Assembly (NCBI RefSeq): GCF_024713945.1
Contig: NC_134678.1
Location: 6,138,001 to 6,202,000, forward strand
DNA length: 64,000 nt
Source: Dermatophagoides farinae
Lineage: Eukaryota > Arthropoda > Arachnida > Sarcoptiformes > Pyroglyphidae
Direction: 5' to 3'
The notes beneath the pieces are model-generated. The model had not been told where the DNA came from, made no database searches, and was given only the letters and a program-made list of their open reading frames with translations. The translations under genes were made by a program, and so were the position numbers. Below, one piece after another: positions 1-12,194 of the stretch. Position 1 is the stretch's first letter. Each line of letters starts with the position of its first letter.

Positions 1-309
1 AATGGAAACAAAGCGGCTTCTCTACGGGACATAGCTTCTACCTGTTCGCCAGATTCCTATGAATTTTTTCATTGAAAAAAGATTCTGTCCAATCATTTAT
101 CATAAAATACTTACTCTCTGTTCACGATGATAGCCTACGGATTTGAAAGATCCATAAAAAATTGGAATCAAAGCCATTATAACCAATGATCCATAGGCCA
201 TGGCCATTCCTTCGGGTGTAGCCTTAGGTTTGATGGAGCCATCAGTTTTATTGACAAATTCTGTAACAGTAGAATTGATACTATCAACTAATTCTTTGGC
301 TGTGGACAT
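1..309 (-). CDS. HM13: Signal peptide peptidase (HM13-like), 5' end only
   Basis: First two coding exons of an intramembrane aspartyl protease that cleaves leftover signal peptides in the ER membrane. Exon 1 is 115..309 (ATG at 309) and exon 2 is 1..56, running off the window; the donor GTAAGT lies at 114-109 and the acceptor AG at 58-57. The N-terminus carries the family segment ATPEGMAMAYGSL followed by the first hydrophobic helix, and exon 2 contains MSRREAALFP, which matches the conserved block before the second helix of vertebrate SPP. The catalytic YD and GLGD motifs lie outside the window. The gene is divergent from INTS4, with 208 bp between the start codons. Family assignment is by remembered similarity of about 80 residues. 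Confidence 0.88.
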
Positions 310-517
310 TTTTATAAATTGAAATATTGAATGAAAAATCGAAAAATGAGTTGGAGAAGAAAAAAAATTACACGTCGATTATTTTCATTGCACAATGAAC
401 GTTATGAAAAAAAATAGAATTTACACATTCACAAACACCATGATCGGGATCAACAAATGCATGCATGCATGTTTCCAATATATATTCATTTGAATTCTCA
501 ATCGAAATTTTGCAAGA

Positions 518-3500
518 ATGTCGGTAGAATTTCCCGATTTTCTTCATTCAATTCAAAAACGTCTACAACAGGCGGAAAATAATTATCTCACGATAAACGA
601 ATGCTTGATCAATTTATCCAATTTGATTACAAGTCATGATTCTACAGCGCTCCAGAATTTTCAGTCAGAAGTTGGATCAATTATCAAAATTTTGCGTGAT
701 TTTAGCCATTATCATGATCCTAGAGTTCGTTCGACTGCTCTTTCTTCATTGGTATCCAAAAGCAATTTATAATTTTTACATTTCCCTATACTAATAATAA
801 TAAAACTTTGTAACTAGGTAATTTTGCATGAAAACAGCATCGAATTGGACATAAGTCTGTATGGCGAATTCAATGATCTTTTAAACGACGAATATGAAAC
901 AGCAAGAATTACGGCAATGCGTTTGATTCAGCTATTGAGTTGCCAATATAAGGATTGGTATGATTCAATCATGAATTCGTTTTTTTTATCTATATTGATT
1001 ATTAATTAACTTTAATTTTAAAGCCTTGTTTGTCTTGAAGATGGTGAACAGATACGAATCGTTGACGATGCTTTTGCTAAAATCTGTTCTATGATGAATG
1101 ATTATTCCATTGCTGTTCGTGTTGAAGCTGCTAAATTATTGGTATATGATCAAATTTGAATATGAATAAATTAAACAGTTTAATTTTTTTTGTAGGGAAA
1201 ATTCAACGATATAAGTTTAAATTTTTTACATCAAACTTTGGACAAAAAATTAATGTCTGATTTGAGAAAGAAAAAATCCGCTCATCAACGTCATCGCGAA
1301 ACTTTAGAAGCCGGTGAATGGTCGAGTGGTCGTAAATGGACAGACGATTCAGCATCCGAGGTAATCTATCCCGAAACGGTTACATTGATGAGCATAGGTT
1401 CGTGTGGTGCTTTTATCCATGGTCTGGAAGATGAATTCTACGGTACGAATTATCAAGATAACTTTTACTTTAATACTAACATTTCATTTTCCAATAGATG
1501 TACGTATGGCTTCATTGGAATCATTATGTAAATTAGCTCAAATCTATCCAACTTTTGCCAATCAATCTTTGGATTTTTTGGTTGACATGTTCAACGATGA
1601 AATCCAAGAAATACGATTAAAAGCCATTCAATGTTTGACGAAAATTAGTGGTAAAAATATAACTCTCAGAGAAGATCAAATTGATATCATATTGGCTGTT
1701 CTCGAGGATTATTCTATTGGAATTCGTGAAGCCTTACATTTGATGCTGTCAAACTGCAAACTTGCATCGAACGTTGCATTACGATCAACAATAAATAGTC
1801 TTAAGGAGAATCTCAAACGTTATCCATGTGACCGAGAATCTATATGGAACTGTTTTCGAAAACTTGGCCAAAACAACGTCTACTTAACATTGTCTTTGAT
1901 TTCCGAGCTTTTATTGACTCACCCATTTTTCAGACTAACTGATAATCCTCTAGATGATCCTGAATGTAAGCATCGAGTCTAATGTTAATCCGAAAATTAA
2001 ACCAAATTTTTGCCTTTTTCATAGATGTTGCCATTTTGATATTGATTTTCAATGCTGCCCAAGATTGTCCTATAATGATTGAATTATTGGAAAAACATAC
2101 CCGAAAACATTATATCTATCTCAAAGGATCTTATCCACATCTGGTACCATCTCTTAGTCATTTATTTGATAAAACTGCTAATAACGATTTGAAAGTTGAT
2201 ATGGAAAATTGTGATCAATTTTTTTTGAAAATTTTTCAACGATTACATAATCTTGTTCGTGTCGATCGATGTTCTGTTAATGTTCAAATGTCAGCTTTAT
2301 CAAATGCTATTAGGTATTATTTCGATTCAATAAATTCATCAATTATCATCTAATTTTTTTTATTAGTGATCTTCATAAGCTTTCGTTATTACATTCAAGC
2401 ATTGAGCCTGCCTGTAAATTCTATTCCACATATCTTCAATGCCAAATATCTTTGCGAAAGGTTTGTTTATTGTTCAATGCAGTATTCAACTCATTACTAT
2501 TTGATATATAATTTGCTCATCTATTTTTTTTAGATCGTTTCCAATAGCAATTGGATCAATACATTCCTAATGTCGGCTTTACAGTCAAGCGTTTTTCGTT
2601 CATCACTGCAACAGGTTACATGATAAATTATCCTTTTTTCTATATCTTTCACAAAAAGTCTTTATTTTTTATATAGCTGTTGAGCTCGACATTTACAATG
2701 CTAAATTGCTTTCATAGATTACAACCGAAGCATATAATTGCTATCCAACAAACACGAATTAAAGCCATGGCATTACAATTGATAGCCATCATCCACGGTT
2801 CAAATGTGTCGGCATTGGGTCTCTGTGATGCATTTTTATCAGAGATGACCACGTTGAAGAAATTATCTGCAGAACATAATGTTCAATTGAATGAAATCAT
2901 CAATAACATGTTTGATGCAATTGCTTCGCTTAATCAGCCACGGCCAGGGACTGTTGGTCGAATTTTACAACCAATTTTTCTGAATTCATCTACATCGAAA
3001 ATATGTGATCTAAGCAATATTCTCGATGATAATGTTTTACAGGATTTCAAAAAAATAACGATGACAAAAGCAGAAATCCTTGAACCGATTGAACAAATGA
3101 ACAGTAGCCTTAAATTCACTGCTGGTCTTGTCTTGGAAGTACCATTCACCGCCAATCTGGAACATGTTAAAGATATTAAAAACATTCGAATAAAAGTTAG
3201 TAATCTGATAAGTTTTTTTTTTGGAAAAATCAAATTTTAATTTTACTCATTTTGGAAAAAAAATTAGATTCAATATCCAGATCAACAAATTCAATTGATT
3301 CAGCCAAAATTGAATGAATTCAGAATCAAAACAGAACGTGAAGATGATATTAATGATTATAAATTGGTGACAAAAATTTGTATCTCATCCTATGGTGTTT
3401 GGTCTGGTCCTTCATTGATTGAGATTAATTTGTTACTTGATTTTCGTGACATTTCATCATCATCATTGACGACTACACAGATCTATAGCTCATTACTGAC

Positions 3501-3612
3501 TAAAAGTAGTGGAATTAAAAGTACACGATCAGAGGATAATCTTGTGATCGAGATATGTAAACCAGTAAAGCTAATGATACATCCAACGAAACCAAAAAGA
3601 TGTGTTATTTGA
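518..3612 (+). CDS. INTS4: Integrator complex subunit 4 (INTS4)
   Basis: Scaffold HEAT-repeat subunit of the Integrator complex; with INTS9/INTS11 it forms the RNA-cleavage module for snRNA 3' ends and promoter-proximal termination in the nucleus. Ten exons: 518..751, 818..957, 1024..1141, 1196..1442, 1498..1965, 2025..2313, 2367..2460, 2534..2614, 2677..3195, 3268..3612, total 2535 nt, 844 aa (human about 963). Diagnostic blocks are LDKKLMSDLRKKKSAHQRHRE, SSGRKWTDD, GACGAFIHGLEDEFY-like residues, LDFLVDMFNDEIQE and ILIFNAAQDCP. The C-terminal beta-rich domain (FTAGLVLEVPFTANLEHV) is present. Introns are all 53-81 nt. An AATAAA lies about 30 nt after the stop, and the gene is convergent with CLNS1A 90 bp away. 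Confidence 0.93.
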
Positions 3613-3702
3613 ATAGGAAAATTTTTTTTAAAGAATGAAAATAAAAAAAAAATGTTTGATATTTGTAATTTGTTTCATTTGCCCAGAAAAAGTGTTTATT
3701 AT

Positions 3703-6700
3703 TTATTGAGCATCCTCAAATTGACCATTGGTATAATCCATTCGTTCCATTTCATCATCCTGTCGTTGTCGTAGACCATCATTATCTTCTTCTTCATCAT
3801 CATCATCATCGTTGTCATTAGCACCAAAAAACTCGCCATGTTCATCGCCAAATGGGCTAACATCATCAGGGTCCGGATGCAACAGTTGGCATTCGGACAA
3901 AGCCTGATACATTAAATCCAATTTGGATGGATCTCCTGGAACGAAACGTAATTCGCTGACATGATTGTTGCCCTCATCATCATCATCCTCATTATCATCA
4001 TTATCTTGATCTATTTAGAATCAACAAAAAAATGATTAACACTCATTTCAACATTTAGTTGTTATAACAAAAGAAAAAAATTAGATTATAGGAAAAAAAG
4101 AATAGCCATGCATGCAATTCCGAAACAAAAAATCAAATCAAGTCATTTTTTTTTTTTGGTTGATAATTTTTTTTATATATTGCACAAATATAATTTTTTT
4201 TTATTTAATTTCACCAATTATCATATCATCATATAACATATAAATCGTCATCATCATTTTGTTTCATTATGATGATAAAATGTGAAATTTGAATAAAAAT
4301 GAAAAACAAATAACAAAATTTAAGAAAAAAAAAACAGTATGATTTAAAAAATGAAATTGTTACTATTGTTTGGTAATGGTGTGGTGGTGATGATGATGAT
4401 GATGATGGATTATCAATAAATTTTGTTGAATAATTTGATGGAATAAAATGAATGTATGAATAAAAATGAGAAAAAAAGGAACAATAAAGTTTTTCCTCTC
4501 ATTCTGTGGTCAGCAAGGATGGTTGGCATCTCCACATTGTCACATAATACAAATAACCATTAAAAAAAACAATAAAGGATTTCTTTGAATTCGATAGGTA
4601 AATAGCTCGAATGAAAAAAAATGAGCCATCTTATCTGTATTCATGTTTTGCCTCATTCAAAATATATCAACATTTATATTATATTATCAAATATAAATGA
4701 ACATATTAATGATGTGATCAATTTATGTAAATGAAAAGCGTGCAAACAGGTTGTTCCATATTGGATATATTTTTAGAAAAAAAAACAAAAACAAAAAGGA
4801 AAACCGAAGACAAAAGGATAAATATTTCATCATTAAAAAAAAATTTTCGAATGGAATATTGAAAAAACCTATTGTGTGTGTGTGTGTGTGTTTGTGTGTA
4901 ATAAAATTTGTTGTTGTTGTTGTTGTTTTTAAAGTTTCCCATTATTTTGGTTGATTCGTCAAGTTAATTTTCAAATATTTCATTAATTTTACATAATGTT
5001 TGCATTGATTCATTCTTGTGTCTGTGTGTGTGTGATGTATAATTTTATGAATTTGTATGATGGTTTTGCAAAAGAGAAAACGAATAAAAAAAGAGCATTT
5101 ATCAACGAATAATGAAAAAATGAAAAATGAATTGGAAAAAAAAACAGGGCCAGAAAGAGAAAGATAAAAAGTGATAAACATTTCGAAATTGAAAAAACAG
5201 AAAAGAAAAAAATTCTGTATATTTATAACAAATTGAATAATAATAATAATAATAATAATCAAAACGTCTAAATAAACGATTGAAAAGAATGGAAAAACAA
5301 GAACAAAAGGAGAAAAAAAAATGAAAAGCGAAAATTGTGAAAAAAAAATTCAAAGCTAGGCTTTTGAAGGCGATTCAGCACGTGGATTTGTAGTTGATAT
5401 TGAAAATGAGGATTTTGATCGATTACTTCCGCCTGTGCCACTAAAAGTAGTTGTAGTAGATATAGTGGGGCATGATCGAAGATGGTCATTTAATGCGGAT
5501 GTAGTCGTCGTTGATGATGATGTTGAAGCTGAGGTTGTGTTTGTTGTCGTTGTCGATACATTTGTGAATTGACTGGTAAACTCTTTAGAGTCCATGTCCA
5601 GTATATATGGTATGATGCTATCGATTTGAACATTTCCGATCAAACCGGAAAAGAATAGATCCTCAGTCAATGAGGGCACCAATGAACGAAGAGGTATTAG
5701 ACGTAATATTAGCCTTGAATAGCGATCTAATGAATTATTTTGTCTGGACGATGATGTTGTTCTTGATGAAACGTAATTACGAAGCTCATTAGCACACATT
5801 TCTTGAAATCTTTCAATTTGTCTATTGTTTAATCTGATAGCAACATTTTCTGGACTAAACAATATGATTGATTTGAGATAGGCATATTCTCGTTCATCGA
5901 CTTGAAGTTTTTGAAATGTATTCACAAAATCCTGCAATTTGCATATATGATCTGTCACTTGTTTGATTCTTTGCAACGATAATGTATCTTGCTGTAAGGT
6001 AGTCTGTAAATGCGTAATGATTGCCGACAAAATAGTTGCTAAGGACATGACTTGTGAAGTTTGTGCTAAGCCCAACACGAATAGCTGACACCAACATCCT
6101 CTAATCAATGAAGTTTGCACATCATGTGACATGTTTTGAAAAGCTGCAATCGATTGTGCCCAATGTACAGACAGGAATAGTAACCGAGATGCAAATTCAC
6201 AAATATATTGTAACGACATGAACGAATTTGGTGCCATCGGTGGCGCCAAATTGAATACAAAATGTTGATCACTAAGTATAGGTCCTTCGAAATCGATCAA
6301 ATTATCTTGTTCACCAGTGACGCCACCAAATGCATCTATTGCTCCATATAGGAATAATGATTCTTGATCTGAAGTGATTTTGCTTCCTGAGACAATTTTA
6401 GCCATCACATCGAAAGCCGCCTTAGTGATTAATAAATTTTGACCAGAACGTTCATTTGCATCACTAATGGTTTCTTTGGCAGAGCTCTTTTCAGAATGGG
6501 ATTCTTCAGTGTTAGGATCATCATCAACATCGGCTTTCCATAGCCTATCAAGGGCCGGATTTGATTGTGGATGATGATGAACATGAACATGTTGGTCGGC
6601 TGTATTTGTATTAACCTGACTGGGCACATTGACTTGTTTATTAAAGGCAATCAGATTGGACACAACATTGGCCAACGTATTAAGATCACCATTATTTTTA

Positions 6701-9700
6701 TTCGAATTGATGGTCGTATTCTGGTTAACACAAGCGGTTGCTTCGATTATGGACAGGGCTGCTTTATTATCTAGTAAATTATTCATTTCATGAACTGTTG
6801 AACAATTTCGCAACATGGCAGCATTTCGTGGTGTTGGTGAATGTGATGACGACGATGATGATTGCTGTTGTTGTTGGTGTTGTTGCTGTTGCTGATGAAT
6901 CGTCGTCGCTTGTGTCGAACGAGCTTGTGGAGGCATCAATATTGAACTACTGGTCGTCGACGCAAGTGTAACGAAATTTGAAGTAGTCGAATTCTCGAGT
7001 ACCAATGGTTTACGTTCGGGCTGGCAATGATCGGCACGCATACCCATCTGAATACATTTCTGTAATCGACAATATTGACATCGATTACGATGATGTTTGG
7101 TCACCTCACATTCTTGGTTAGCTCGACAGACATAGTTGAGTTGTTTGCGGACACTTCGTTTGAAGAAACCTTTACAACCTTCACAGGAAATAGCTCCATA
7201 ATGACGACCCGATGCTTTATCTCCACATACTACACAGAATTCGAATGTCTTTCTATCTGTTGATTGGTTGGCGCTTTGGTTATTGTTGTTGGTGGTGTTG
7301 ACATTATTATTATTGAGGCTAACTATCGAATTGGAGTTGTTATTATGATGTTGTGGTGATCCGAGATCTAAATTATCTTTGTCATCTCCGCTAGGACTAC
7401 GTCCCATTGGATATTCAGAACCCGAGTTGTATGGTGAATTAGGATAATCGACGCCCATACCAACGACAGCGCTTGGCGATGTTGGTACACTAATAAACTC
7501 GGTTTCCGGTTCACCAATACTATTCTCTGCACCACTTGAAGGGCTATCTGGCTCACATTTCATATTTTGAAATGAATTATTATTAAAATTATCATTTGAG
7601 CGACTATCATTAAGAATTGAATTGTTGACCATTTCCGAATCGTTCAAAAATTGCGATGATGCCATAATCACAGTCGAGACATTTAAACAAAATCTGGGAT
7701 GGTGGCGCCTGATGCGATCAAATGATTGAAATGATGGATAACGTTCTATGAGTTGATATCATAGGATATTTGATGAAACAAATGTGAGAGTGAACTTATG
7801 ACGATGATGAACAAATGAGAATGATGAACAAATGATGACTTGAAGAATTCACCGGGTGATTTCGTGTGTAAGTGTGTGTGTGTTTGTATATATAAGATAG
7901 GAGGTATACGTAAATGGGTATTTGCCTGAATTTTATAAAAGGTGTGCTTCAATTCAAGTAGATTATTATTATGATTATCAATCAGGTAGCCGTGTGTATT
8001 TCATTTCGTTTACATGAACAATGTATGTAAAAAGATAAATGATAACAATAACATTAATCGAACCAACAATAGACCGGCAAAAAAAAATTTTTTGACAATA
8101 GGACATTTGTTTTTTTCGCCACCGTTTTAAAAACAAATCATCAACAACAACAAAAAACAATCGGTAACAATTAACATCAATCAATCAATAATAACGAGTG
8201 ATAATAACAAACAAAACTTTTGGATTTGTATTCGCAATTCATGAATCAAAAAATGAATTAACCAGATTAAACAAGATTAAGAGGATATATTATAACGATG
8301 AATAAAACTATTTATATGTTGTAGATTTTCTTTTTCTATTGATTGATAACACAGAAGGCATATACAGGCAACCCATACGCACAACAAGATGGAACAATTG
8401 AGTAGTATATTAAATGTTGTCGTAGAATCAATATTTTTGTTTTTGTTTCAAAATCAAAAGTGATGTAATATAAATGTGTTGTAAAATAAAAGACGAACGA
8501 ATGTGATATAGTGTATGGAATTGTCAAATATGCAAAAAACAAAACAAAGAAAAAAAAACAGCAAAACAAAAAAAAACAGTAGGAAAAAAATCAAGCACAA
8601 ATTCACAATAATTTTGTCGAATTCTGTAAAGCTGAGAAGTTGTTGTTGATGTTGTTGTAGTTGTTGTGGATGTTGTATGTTTTAACTAAATGAAGAAAAA
8701 TTGCAAATAACAGAATTAGGAAAAAAAATACACAGGAATTTTCATTGGATATCCAAATTGACAAAGAAGTGGAAAATTAGTATTTCTTGGGTTCAATAAT
8801 GGTAAATTGTCTTGATATCTTAGGGAAAAAGGGTTAGATTTGTCTGCTTTTGTGTGTGTGTGTGTGTGTGTGCGAGAAATAGAGATGTTTGATGGGAAAA
8901 GAGAAGGAAAAAATATGAATTGGATCAACTTACCACTTAAAACATTAACGTTGTATCCATAATCACCATCAATATGTGATTGTATATGTTGTGTTGCATT
9001 TTCATTATCATTATCTTCAAACATCAGATAAAGACATTCAGAATGAAAATTGTTCAAATCTCTTGATGTAGCATGTAATGAAATTTGTGGATATTCTAAA
9101 TTGAAACCTTGTCCGTTTTCTGTTCGCCAGGTGAACCTAAATGAAAATAGTAATGGATTATAACAAAAAAAAAATATATCGATTTTCGATTATTAATAAT
9201 AGAAAGAAAAAACAACAAGATTATTGATTTTTATTAATCATTAGTAGATCTAAACTCGTATACGTAGTGATTACAATTGCAAGTAATAAAGAATGTAAGG
9301 TAAATATAGTTGAAATAAAATGAAAATATTTACAGTTAAACGAACAAGTGAGCAAAAGTTCAACAAAAAGGCCAAGGTGGAAATGAAAAAAGGTTGCATT
9401 GACAAGAAAAAAAATATCATGAAACGTTACACAACACAAACACATACTATGTGAGAGCAGATAGAAGCTAACCTCGATATATGTTGTTGGCAATTCACAA
9501 AGCTAGTGCACCTCTCGATGACCTTTTCGACAAAGGAGGGCAAAAATTTTTCAAAGACAAAGGATAAAATGCAATTATACATCTTGTGGTAAAGAGGTCA
9601 TCTTGGAAAAGGCACATACACATACACACACATATACACATACATTTATATACATGGATAGATAGATAGATAGATCTACAAACACGCTATAACATTAAAA

Positions 9701-10125
9701 AAAGACATTACAACATATATAAAAAGAAGCACAAAGAGGAAAGGACATGCGCGCGCCCTTAATATCAAAAAAACGGCGTCAATTTGGATATCGAATGACA
9801 CCACGGGCACCACATATACCTAACAGTTTGGAAGCTAAACATACAATATACACACACATACAAATCGAACACTATTTCGGTTATAGGGGAGAAACAACAC
9901 AAAATGTCTATATCATGCATGCATTTGTAGAGGTCTATTTTGAAGTATATAAAGTTCAACTTATAAAAAAAAATCATACCTATCTTCACCAATGAATAAT
10001 GTTCCTTCACCAAGTAATTGATGATTCGGTTGATTTGTATTGTCTTGAAAATAAGCCAAAGTATTTGGCTCGCGATGTTTCACGTGCTCATCATTCGGTA
10101 TCTCAATCGATGACAAAACAAGCAT
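3703..10125 (-). CDS. CLNS1A: pICln / methylosome subunit (CLNS1A), with another gene inside its intron
   Basis: ICln is the Sm-protein chaperone that works with PRMT5 in snRNP assembly. Three exons: 9980..10125, 8934..9136, 3703..4010; 657 nt, 218 aa. Exon 1 ends in [11 protein letters not shown] and exon 2 begins [19 protein letters not shown], matching the PH-like fold of vertebrate ICln (TLYIAES, GFSLEYPTISLHALSRD). Exon 3 has the acidic loop, then [11 protein letters not shown] and [11 protein letters not shown], and ends in GQFEDAQ, the C-terminal motif of the family. Phases match exactly across both introns. Intron 1 is 843 nt; intron 2 (4011..8933, 4923 nt) holds the complete nuclear-receptor gene on the same strand. 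The stop codon overlaps an AATAAA on this strand. The ATG at 10125 is the first in frame. Confidence 0.9.
4011..5355. other. ICln intron 2, downstream part; 3' flank of the nuclear receptor
   Basis: AT-rich non-coding stretch between the third ICln exon and the stop codon of the nested nuclear receptor. It contains (GT)n at 4873-4890, (GTT)n at 4909-4926, (AAT)n near 5238-5259 and several long A/T runs. It should include the 3' UTR and poly(A) site of the receptor, but I cannot place the site. Open frames here read as low-complexity K/N/F/I strings and are not credible genes. Confidence 0.6.
5356..7671 (-). CDS. NR2C/Hr78: Orphan nuclear receptor of the TR2/TR4 - HR78 group
   Basis: Uninterrupted 771-codon ORF for a nuclear receptor. 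The DNA-binding domain is at about residues 145-215: [21 protein letters not shown]-box [25 protein letters not shown], then QPERKPL. The ligand-binding domain is at about residues 470-705, with [45 protein letters not shown] and [20 protein letters not shown], all close to vertebrate TR2/TR4; the DBD also resembles insect HR78. The hinge contains a Gln/Ser tract (about residues 258-275), and the C-terminus after residue 710 is Ser/Thr-rich. These receptors bind direct repeats, often as repressors. The coding region has no intron, unlike almost every neighbour, and sits wholly inside ICln intron 2 on the same strand. There is a second in-frame ATG at codon 3. Confidence 0.92.
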   Translation of the reverse strand: MIMASSQFLNDSEMVNNSILNDSRSNDNFNNNSFQNMKCEPDSPSSGAENSIGEPETEFISVPTSPSAVVGMGVDYPNSPYNSGSEYPMGRSPSGDDKDNLDLGSPQHHNNNSNSIVSLNNNNVNTTNNNNQSANQSTDRKTFEFCVVCGDKASGRHYGAISCEGCKGFFKRSVRKQLNYVCRANQECEVTKHHRNRCQYCRLQKCIQMGMRADHCQPERKPLVLENSTTSNFVTLASTTSSSILMPPQARSTQATTIHQQQQQHQQQQQSSSSSSHSPTPRNAAMLRNCSTVHEMNNLLDNKAALSIIEATACVNQNTTINSNKNNGDLNTLANVVSNLIAFNKQVNVPSQVNTNTADQHVHVHHHPQSNPALDRLWKADVDDDPNTEESHSEKSSAKETISDANERSGQNLLITKAAFDVMAKIVSGSKITSDQESLFLYGAIDAFGGVTGEQDNLIDFEGPILSDQHFVFNLAPPMAPNSFMSLQYICEFASRLLFLSVHWAQSIAAFQNMSHDVQTSLIRGCWCQLFVLGLAQTSQVMSLATILSAIITHLQTTLQQDTLSLQRIKQVTDHICKLQDFVNTFQKLQVDEREYAYLKSIILFSPENVAIRLNNRQIERFQEMCANELRNYVSSRTTSSSRQNNSLDRYSRLILRLIPLRSLVPSLTEDLFFSGLIGNVQIDSIIPYILDMDSKEFTSQFTNVSTTTTNTTSASTSSSTTTTSALNDHLRSCPTISTTTTFSGTGGSNRSKSSFSISTTNPRAESPSKA
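7672..8933. other. ICln intron 2, upstream part; putative promoter region of the nuclear receptor
   Basis: About 1.26 kb of AT-rich intronic DNA between ICln exon 2 and the receptor start codon. It holds a (TG)n run at 8851-8872 and a short TGT/GTT-rich tract near 8639-8680. No conserved coding block is visible on either strand. The receptor's 5' UTR and promoter must lie here, or its mRNA must derive from the ICln primary transcript; no TATA box or initiator stands out. Confidence 0.5.
9137..9979. other. ICln intron 1, microsatellite-bearing
   Basis: Intron of 843 nt with a CA-rich tract near 9609-9640 and (GATA)n at 9656-9675. Small open frames on both strands cover this stretch but have no recognisable domain and repeat-driven composition. 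Confidence 0.6.
9656..9675. repeat. (GATA)n microsatellite
   Basis: Five tandem GATA units in ICln intron 1, next to a CA-rich tract. Confidence 0.85.
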
Positions 10126-12194
10126 TTTTCTTTTCTTTATACTCTTTATACATGAACACGATTATGAATGAACACGTCGGGCATTCAAAAAACACACCTT
10201 ACAATTATAGAATTGATTAAAGATATATATAATAGAGATGGAACAAATAGTGGTAATACCGTTTCACACACACACACACACGCACAGAAGAATCAACAAT
10301 TAATATTTAGGCACAAAAAGAATGGAACAACTCAAAAACAATATAATAAGCAACAAGAATTTTGAATAACAAAAAAAAATTCACTGTTACTTTTCAATGA
10401 AATGTAAAAGAAGGATTATTTTTGGATCCTTATAATAGTGATGATGATAGTGATATTTTTTTTTTTTAAATGGCTTTGAATAAATGTATGACCAATGATA
10501 GAGTGAATGTTTTCCAATGTTGAATTATATATCAATGTTTTATTATCGATGATGATGATAACGAAGATTATTATAGGAAAAAAAAAGACAAAAGAAACAA
10601 GTTCGTAGGTCAACATTTACACCCATTAATCATCACATGAATAGAAAAAATCAATTCGAATCAAATATTGAACAAGATATCATTGCATTTTTTTTTACCA
10701 ATTTGACTATTTAGTGATGATGATATATCGTAGCACAAAGATTTATTATTCAAAAAAAAAAAAAAAAAAAATGAAAAAATGAAACCAAAACTTTTAGCAC
10801 ATCGACCAATACACAAAGTACGCTCATAAAAAAAAGACGAAACACACACACACACACTCTTTATCATCATACACTCTTTATTGCTTGTGTTGTTGTTGTT
10901 GTTGTCGATGATGATGATGGGCCAAAATCGGCCAGAAGGCGCCACAATCCCTTTGCTCTTTCGACGACATATATACACACACATACACACACACACACAC
11001 ACACACAAAAAACATACAAATTCTATTTTGAAGGCTATGCGTGGTTCGCGTATAACGCCATGACATGCATATACACGCAACAGTGTTTCCACCCATAATC
11101 AACTCTATTTCTCGTGTTTATTGCAGTTATATGAATAATATACAACACAACAAACAAACAATTTGAAACTAGCCATTATCATCATCATTGAATGATGATA
11201 GTTGTAATGTTGGGGGCCAAAAAGAGATTCGGCTGCTGCCATATAACGTAACTGAGAATGGATGGGGCAAACGTCCAGCCAAGTTTAGTGAGTAATTTTA
11301 TTTTTTCGTTTCACGAATTTTTTTCCATGTTACAAAATGATACGTATGTTCGTAAAAAAAAATAACTATAGTCACAATGGTATGCAACAATACACATTTT
11401 ACGTTATTTCAAAATGCCGAAACATAATGAATGACGTTGCTTCATATTAATCTGTGAATAATGATGTTAATCTTTGGTAATTGGAATCATTGTTTTATGT
11501 TTAAGAATTAGCGTTATTTATATTAATGAAAAATGGCCGACTGGTGTTAGTTTTTTTTCCACATATATTTGGATTAATTCTTGGTCTCTCCGGGTTACTC
11601 AAATATAAGTTTGATTGTGACTATTATCGGTTACGTTTGGCCGACCTCAACGCGCTCATTTTACACAACACAAAATATTCGGATTGGGTTACGACGCAAG
11701 CGTTCTTGAATACGTTTTTGGATTGTCAAATTTTTTTTTTCGTGTTCACAATGTTGTTGTATGTGTATTTTTTCACACGGGTGTAACTACTACTGGGCGC
11801 CATTAAATATTACGCCACAAACATTTTCTTTTTTTTTTCTTTTCCTTTACTTCATCATAATCATCATCATCATCATTGTATGGTTTAGAAATTTATTCAT
11901 TCAATGACGCCATCTTTCTGACAACATATGACATTTTTTATTTCGTATTCTCATTCATGAATCTGCAGATGGATGCTCAACATTCGTTACAAAAAAAATA
12001 AAAAAATAATTAGTCATTGATTTATTCTGCAGATCTTTTCTTATCAAATAGAATATTCAATGGCTTCATATGTTTTTCAACAATAATGATGATAATGTTT
12101 ATGTTTAAAGGATTGTTGATTATTATTGTCTTTCCATTTTCTGCCTAAACGTGACAATTTTTTTTTCGAAAAAAAACAAAAAATTTCTACAATC
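10126..12194. other. Intergenic: upstream of ICln (-) and BPNT2 (+)
   Basis: About 2 kb between two divergent genes. It holds (CA)n at 10267-10282, a poly-A tract near 10753-10770, and (CA)n at 10985-11007. Between roughly 11,200 and 11,800 the composition is less repetitive and richer in CpG, and an 86-codon ORF (11526..11786, +) with two hydrophobic stretches is open there; I do not recognise it. From 11,800 on the DNA returns to CAT/AAT-rich low complexity. Confidence 0.5.
10985..11007. repeat. (CA)n microsatellite
   Basis: Dinucleotide run in the spacer upstream of ICln and BPNT2. It gives rise to His/Thr or Val/Cys-rich ORFs on both strands, which are not genes. Confidence 0.85.

Noticed and set aside
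10661-11102. Overlapping ORFs of 143 and 74 codons (-) around a CA repeat
   Set aside because: Composed of Cys/Val, His/Thr or Phe/Ile strings from (CA)n and poly-A; no domain, no conserved splice structure.
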